Assembly (NCBI GenBank): GCA_013349725.1
Contig: DUZB01000360.1
Location: forward strand, 1 to 9,130
Reading direction: 5' to 3'
From: Deltaproteobacteria bacterium
GTDB lineage: Bacteria > Desulfobacterota > DSM-4660 > Desulfatiglandales > Desulfatiglandaceae
DNA: 9,130 nt
The notes below the pieces were generated by a model that saw only the letters and a list, made by a program, of their open reading frames with translations, had not been told where the DNA came from and did not search any database. Made by a program: the position numbers and the translations under genes. Shown here one piece after another: positions 6,767-9,130 of this stretch (its first letter is position 1; each line of letters starts with the position of its first letter).

Positions 6767-7825
6767 CTATGCCATTTTACTGTTATGCTCCATGACTTCT
6801 AACACCACGTCGCCCGTCGTCTTTTGAGTAAGACTTAAAAATTCCATGGCGCCTTCTTCAACTTCGTAAAGGATGTCGTCTGCACAGATTCCGATGCCGC
6901 TTAATGTAGCGATATAATCGGCTATATGAAGAATGTATGATAGTTCATCTCCTTGCGAACGGGATGGGTAATGATGATATTTAATCGCAACAGCGATGTT
7001 TTCGGGGATATTCCAACCGGTGCACATGTCAAATGCTATTTCAGCATGATCAAATCCCAGAATTTCACGTTCAGCATTTAGAAATGTCTGGCGGTCATCT
7101 TCCATAAACGCATCAAGCGATATTTTCCTTTCCAATAGCGGTCTGTCAAGAATAATTTTGCCGGCGTCGTGAAGGAGTCCTGCGATAAAGGCATCATTTT
7201 CCAATTCAGGTTTTTTCATCTTGGCAAGAATCTTCGATCCAAAAGAGACAGCCAAAGCATGCCGCCATAAATCTCCCGGTTCAAGGTTGTACCCACTTAA
7301 CTCTCTGTCAAAGATACCGGAAATACCTGACATTGAAACAATTTCTCCCAATACTCTATGCCCTAACAAAACCGTAGCATGATCAACCGAAGAAACTTTC
7401 CCGGGCAAACCATAATAGGCAGAATTAGCAGTCCTAAGAATCTTAGATGTGATGGACATATCTGTCTTAATTATGCTCAATAGCTGCTTTAAATCCGAGT
7501 TCGGGTCCGCCATAATTTGTCGAGCTTTAAAAACCACTTGCGGCATTGGCGGCAATTCCTTTAAGGATTTCAAAAGGTGAGCCTTTAAGGCATCGCCCAT
7601 TGGAAGGTCTTTAGGTTGAGATTTCAGAGGGGCAGATCTTTCCCTCTTTTCCTTCCCTGAATTTCCCGCAAGGGGAGGAGACGTTTGCTCGATCGATCTC
7701 GATCGTAAATCAAGTGATATGCGTTCCTTACAATTGGGACACGCAAATGACACCTTCTTGCCCAGCGGGAGTTTTTCGTCTGGGATATTGTATGTTTTAA
7801 GGCAACTGGTACATTCAATTCTCAT
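6767..7825 (-). CDS. HDOD-domain signalling protein with N-terminal zinc ribbon
   Basis: Numbering runs from the ATG at 7825 (352 residues); a TTG directly before it is also in frame, but the ATG has the better spacing (8 nt) to GAGGG. Residues 1-40 form an MJ0042/zinc-ribbon finger with CxxC pairs at C5/C8 and C29/C32. A Lys/Arg/Ser/Pro-rich linker (about 41-75) leads into an HDOD domain (about 80-290) with the hallmarks LPPMPQVVFKARQIM, TSKILRTANSAYYG and HATVLLGHRVLG. HDOD proteins are usually non-catalytic regulators. Here, however, H189, the dyad H219-D220 (GLLHDAGK), H260, H284/H285 and D303 are all kept, the arrangement used for metal binding in HD-type phosphohydrolases. No receiver, GGDEF or EAL domain is attached. 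With the PilZ gene downstream it is probably part of cytoplasmic signalling; direct c-di-GMP hydrolysis is unproven. Confidence 0.93.
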   Translation of the reverse strand: MRIECTSCLKTYNIPDEKLPLGKKVSFACPNCKERISLDLRSRSIEQTSPPLAGNSGKEKRERSAPLKSQPKDLPMGDALKAHLLKSLKELPPMPQVVFKARQIMADPNSDLKQLLSIIKTDMSITSKILRTANSAYYGLPGKVSSVDHATVLLGHRVLGEIVSMSGISGIFDRELSGYNLEPGDLWRHALAVSFGSKILAKMKKPELENDAFIAGLLHDAGKIILDRPLLERKISLDAFMEDDRQTFLNAEREILGFDHAEIAFDMCTGWNIPENIAVAIKYHHYPSRSQGDELSYILHIADYIATLSGIGICADDILYEVEEGAMEFLSLTQKTTGDVVLEVMEHNSKMA

Positions 7826-8037
7826 CAATCAAGCCCTCTGGGTTCAAACGGACAATTTTGGAAGTGCGGTTTTGCATGGTTCATGCTCGCCAATATCCCC
7901 ATCAATATCATGTGTTTTCGGGGAGACGGCCTAAAATAATTAAAATGAGTCAATGCAGAAAAGGAAGATGCAAAGTGCCTTTCCCCTGCAAACAAAAAAA
8001 CACCCCCATGTCCTGATTCAGGAATGGGTACATCCAT
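7825..8037 (-). CDS. Doubtful 70-residue open frame upstream of the HDOD gene
   Basis: From an ATG at 8037, with AGAGGG a few bases upstream, a 70-codon frame ends in a TGA that overlaps the HDOD ATG as TGATG. The arrangement would allow translational coupling. The predicted peptide, beginning MDVPIPESGHGG, shows no domain, signal peptide or membrane segment that I recognise, and its composition is not clearly protein-like. It could be a leader peptide, the tail of a lost gene or chance. Confidence 0.15.
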   Translation of the reverse strand: MDVPIPESGHGGVFLFAGERHFASSFSALTHFNYFRPSPRKHMILMGILASMNHAKPHFQNCPFEPRGLD

Positions 8038-8227
8038 TTTGCCCTCTGTTTAAGTTTTTTTCTACAGATTGCTGTCAGTGAGGTTTCTGTGAGGAATAAT
8101 ATAGTAGAAGTGGGCTCATTATTTCAATGTTTTTTAGCAAGTTTTCGGGGCGCGTCCTTAAATAATAAAAATCGACAGAACATATTGATTGAGACTCATC
8201 CTTTTGCCCCGCCACCAGACCCCCTGA
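7841..8227. other. AT-rich stretch with no recognisable gene
   Basis: Apart from the doubtful minus-strand frame at 7825-8037, nothing is recognisable here. The minus strand carries an isolated TTGACT with no good -10 box at proper spacing, so the HDOD promoter is not located. The composition changes near 8200, where the sequence becomes C-rich before the transposase relic begins. No tRNA-like fold, CRISPR array or long repeat was seen. A plus-strand frame open across 8041-8343 gives no recognisable protein and overlaps the RAYT relic in another frame. Confidence 0.5.
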
Positions 8228-8437
8228 TATTTCCCCGCTACCGGCATAGGGCCAACGGTCATGTGGAGACTTTTGACCGGATACGTGGTAAGCTTCAATC
8301 GCCGCCACAAAAGGAGCGGACACCTTTTTCAAAACCGATATAAATCCATTCTTTGCCAGGAAGATACGTATTTACTTGAATTAGTGCGATATATTCACTT
8401 GAATCCTCTGCGGGCAGGCCTTGTACCTGATCTAAAA
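8228..8437 (+). pseudogene. RAYT (REP-associated tyrosine transposase, Y1_Tnp family) C-terminal relic
   Basis: After a TGA at 8225-8227 the frame reads, from about 8240, as the second half of an IS200-like REP-associated transposase: TGIGPTVMWRLLTGY, SFNRRHKRSGHLFQNRYKS, QEDTYLLELVRYIHLNPLRA and GLVPDL. The last two are the strongest family signature. Everything upstream, including the catalytic HUH motif expected in the N-terminal half (HFHLLL-like), is missing, and the C-terminal end is lost after about 8437. The helix that should carry the catalytic tyrosine reads GYVVSFNRRH, where many relatives have a second Tyr in place of the Ser. The relic cannot encode an active enzyme. It joins directly to the DUF423 fragment. 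Confidence 0.85.
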
Positions 8438-8438
8438 C

Positions 8439-8552
8439 AGTTACCTCTTGAGTGTGAGCGGGGTGAGGTGGTTGGGCGCGATCACACCGCTGGGAGGATT
8501 GGCGTTTCTGGCGGGTTGGGTCTGCCTGGCCTGGGGTGCGCGGAGGGCGTAA
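8439..8552 (+). pseudogene. DUF423 (YgdD/TMEM256-like) membrane protein, C-terminal fragment
   Basis: In a frame different from both neighbours, 8439-8552 encodes 37 residues ending in TAA. They begin [14 protein letters not shown] and continue [18 protein letters not shown], ending GARRA. This matches the C-terminal end of DUF423 inner-membrane proteins; E. coli YgdD ends with VTPVGGVSFLAGW and a final hydrophobic segment (recalled from family knowledge). The expected N-terminal two-thirds (about 90 residues, three membrane segments) is absent, replaced at about 8438 by the RAYT relic. There is no start codon suited to a functional product. The stop lies 5 bp before the peptidase ATG, so an operon of DUF423 and prlC existed before the rearrangement. 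Confidence 0.75.
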
Positions 8553-8557
8553 GGGAT

Positions 8558-9130
8558 ATGGAAAGGAAGGAAAAATACGTGTATCAGGAAGATCAGACTC
8601 AAATCGATAACCCGCTTTTGGTCGAAACCGGATTCCCCCCTTTCGACCGTGTGGCGCCGGAACACATCGTTCCGGCCATTGAACATGTTTTACGTCAGGC
8701 CAATGCGCGGCTCGAAGCGCTGGAACAAAATTTGTCGCCAACCTGGGCCGGATTGCTGCAGCCACTGGAACAACTGGACATCCCTTTTGAATACAGCTGG
8801 GGGGTGGTGTCACACCTGATGGGCGTTAAGAATTCCGAAGCACTGCGTAAAGCCCATAGCCAGGTGTTAGCCGATATCGTGCAGTTCGGTCTGCGGATCA
8901 AGCAGAGTCCTGCCATCTATCAGGGACTGCTGTCCATTCGTGATGGAGATGCCTGGCACAAGGTCGATGAAGCCCAGCAGCGTATTATTGAGCAAAAAAT
9001 CCGCGCCGCCAAACATGCCGGAGTCGGCTTGAGCGGTGAGGCCAGGGAAAGATTCAATGCCATTGCCGAAGAACTCTCACAATTGCACACGGACTTCTCC
9101 AACCATGTGCTCGATGCCGCCAAGGCCTTC
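8558..9130 (+). CDS. prlC: Oligopeptidase A-like M3 zinc metallopeptidase, N-terminal part (cut by window end)
   Basis: The first 191 codons match the N-terminal region of M3-family oligopeptidase A, a cytoplasmic zinc endopeptidase that degrades short peptides, including cleaved signal peptides. Family landmarks are NPLL, GFPPFDRVAPEHIVPAI, TWAGLLQPL, VSHLMGVKNS, LSIRDGD and FSNHVLDA, all with counterparts in E. coli PrlC. The frame is open to the last base. The catalytic HExxH motif should lie beyond the window, so activity cannot be judged. I chose the ATG at 8558 because GGAGGG lies 10 nt upstream, inside the DUF423 tail, and because homology begins about 17 residues later. The frame is also open backwards to 8228 through transposase sequence, so a longer called start (for example ATG 8261) would be an error. 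The native promoter is probably lost or lies in the relic. Confidence 0.9.
   Translation, partial: MERKEKYVYQEDQTQIDNPLLVETGFPPFDRVAPEHIVPAIEHVLRQANARLEALEQNLSPTWAGLLQPLEQLDIPFEYSWGVVSHLMGVKNSEALRKAHSQVLADIVQFGLRIKQSPAIYQGLLSIRDGDAWHKVDEAQQRIIEQKIRAAKHAGVGLSGEARERFNAIAEELSQLHTDFSNHVLDAAKAF

Noticed and set aside
8513..8547. G-rich run that might form a G-quadruplex
   Set aside because: Loops of about 2, 12 and 8 nt are poor, and the G-richness is explained by Gly/Trp/Ala codons of the DUF423 tail.
8295..8813. Minus-strand 172-codon open frame across the RAYT relic, DUF423 tail and peptidase start
   Set aside because: It is antisense to three segments with clear family matches, and its Pro/Arg-rich translation is unlike a real protein.
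1..9130. CRISPR array, tRNA, rRNA, riboswitch or phage att site
   Set aside because: No regularly spaced repeats, cloverleaf-like folds, rRNA-like conserved blocks or integrase-linked duplications were seen by eye.

Overview
The window looks like chromosomal DNA from a Gram-negative bacterium, most likely a Desulfobacterota (deltaproteobacterial) relative. This is inferred from an AcrAB-type envelope pump with a lipoprotein adaptor, an HDOD protein with an N-terminal MJ0042-type zinc ribbon, a PilZ protein, interspersed GC-rich palindromes, AATCCNN heptamer repeats and a RAYT-type transposase relic. No rRNA or other decisive taxonomic marker is present.

Layout. (1) 1-173: a pair of oppositely oriented GC-rich palindromes (REP-like) and a short heptamer array. 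(2) 4600-194, minus strand: an RND multidrug-efflux operon. A strong sigma70-type promoter precedes a lipoprotein membrane-fusion protein, which overlaps (TGATG) an intact 1053-residue HAE1/AcrB-class pump; a weak terminator follows. No outer-membrane channel gene is in view. (3) 4600-5120: a stretch without a convincing gene that runs into an AT-rich orphan periplasmic binding protein with no credible native start codon. (4) 5912-6124: a secreted-protein gene reduced to signal peptide plus a few residues, ended by a 118-bp palindromic element with 28-bp inverted ends. (5) 7825-6186, minus strand: an HDOD protein and, 188 bp further on, a PilZ protein with intact c-di-GMP motifs; both are signalling genes. 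(6) 7841-8227: AT-rich, no recognisable gene. (7) 8228-9130, plus strand: the C-terminal half of a REP-associated tyrosine transposase (RAYT) fused directly to the C-terminal end of a DUF423/YgdD membrane protein, followed 5 bp later by the start of an M3-family oligopeptidase A gene that runs off the window.

The efflux operon and the signalling genes look intact. The stretch 4600-8557 carries repeated signs of decay and rearrangement: a binding protein without a start, a gene cut by a MITE-like palindrome, and two gene fragments welded at one junction. I found no clearly new system. The most interesting features are the scars: the RAYT/DUF423 weld, which leaves an uninterrupted reading frame from transposase relic into the peptidase, and the palindromic element, which may be the kind of substrate such a transposase moves.
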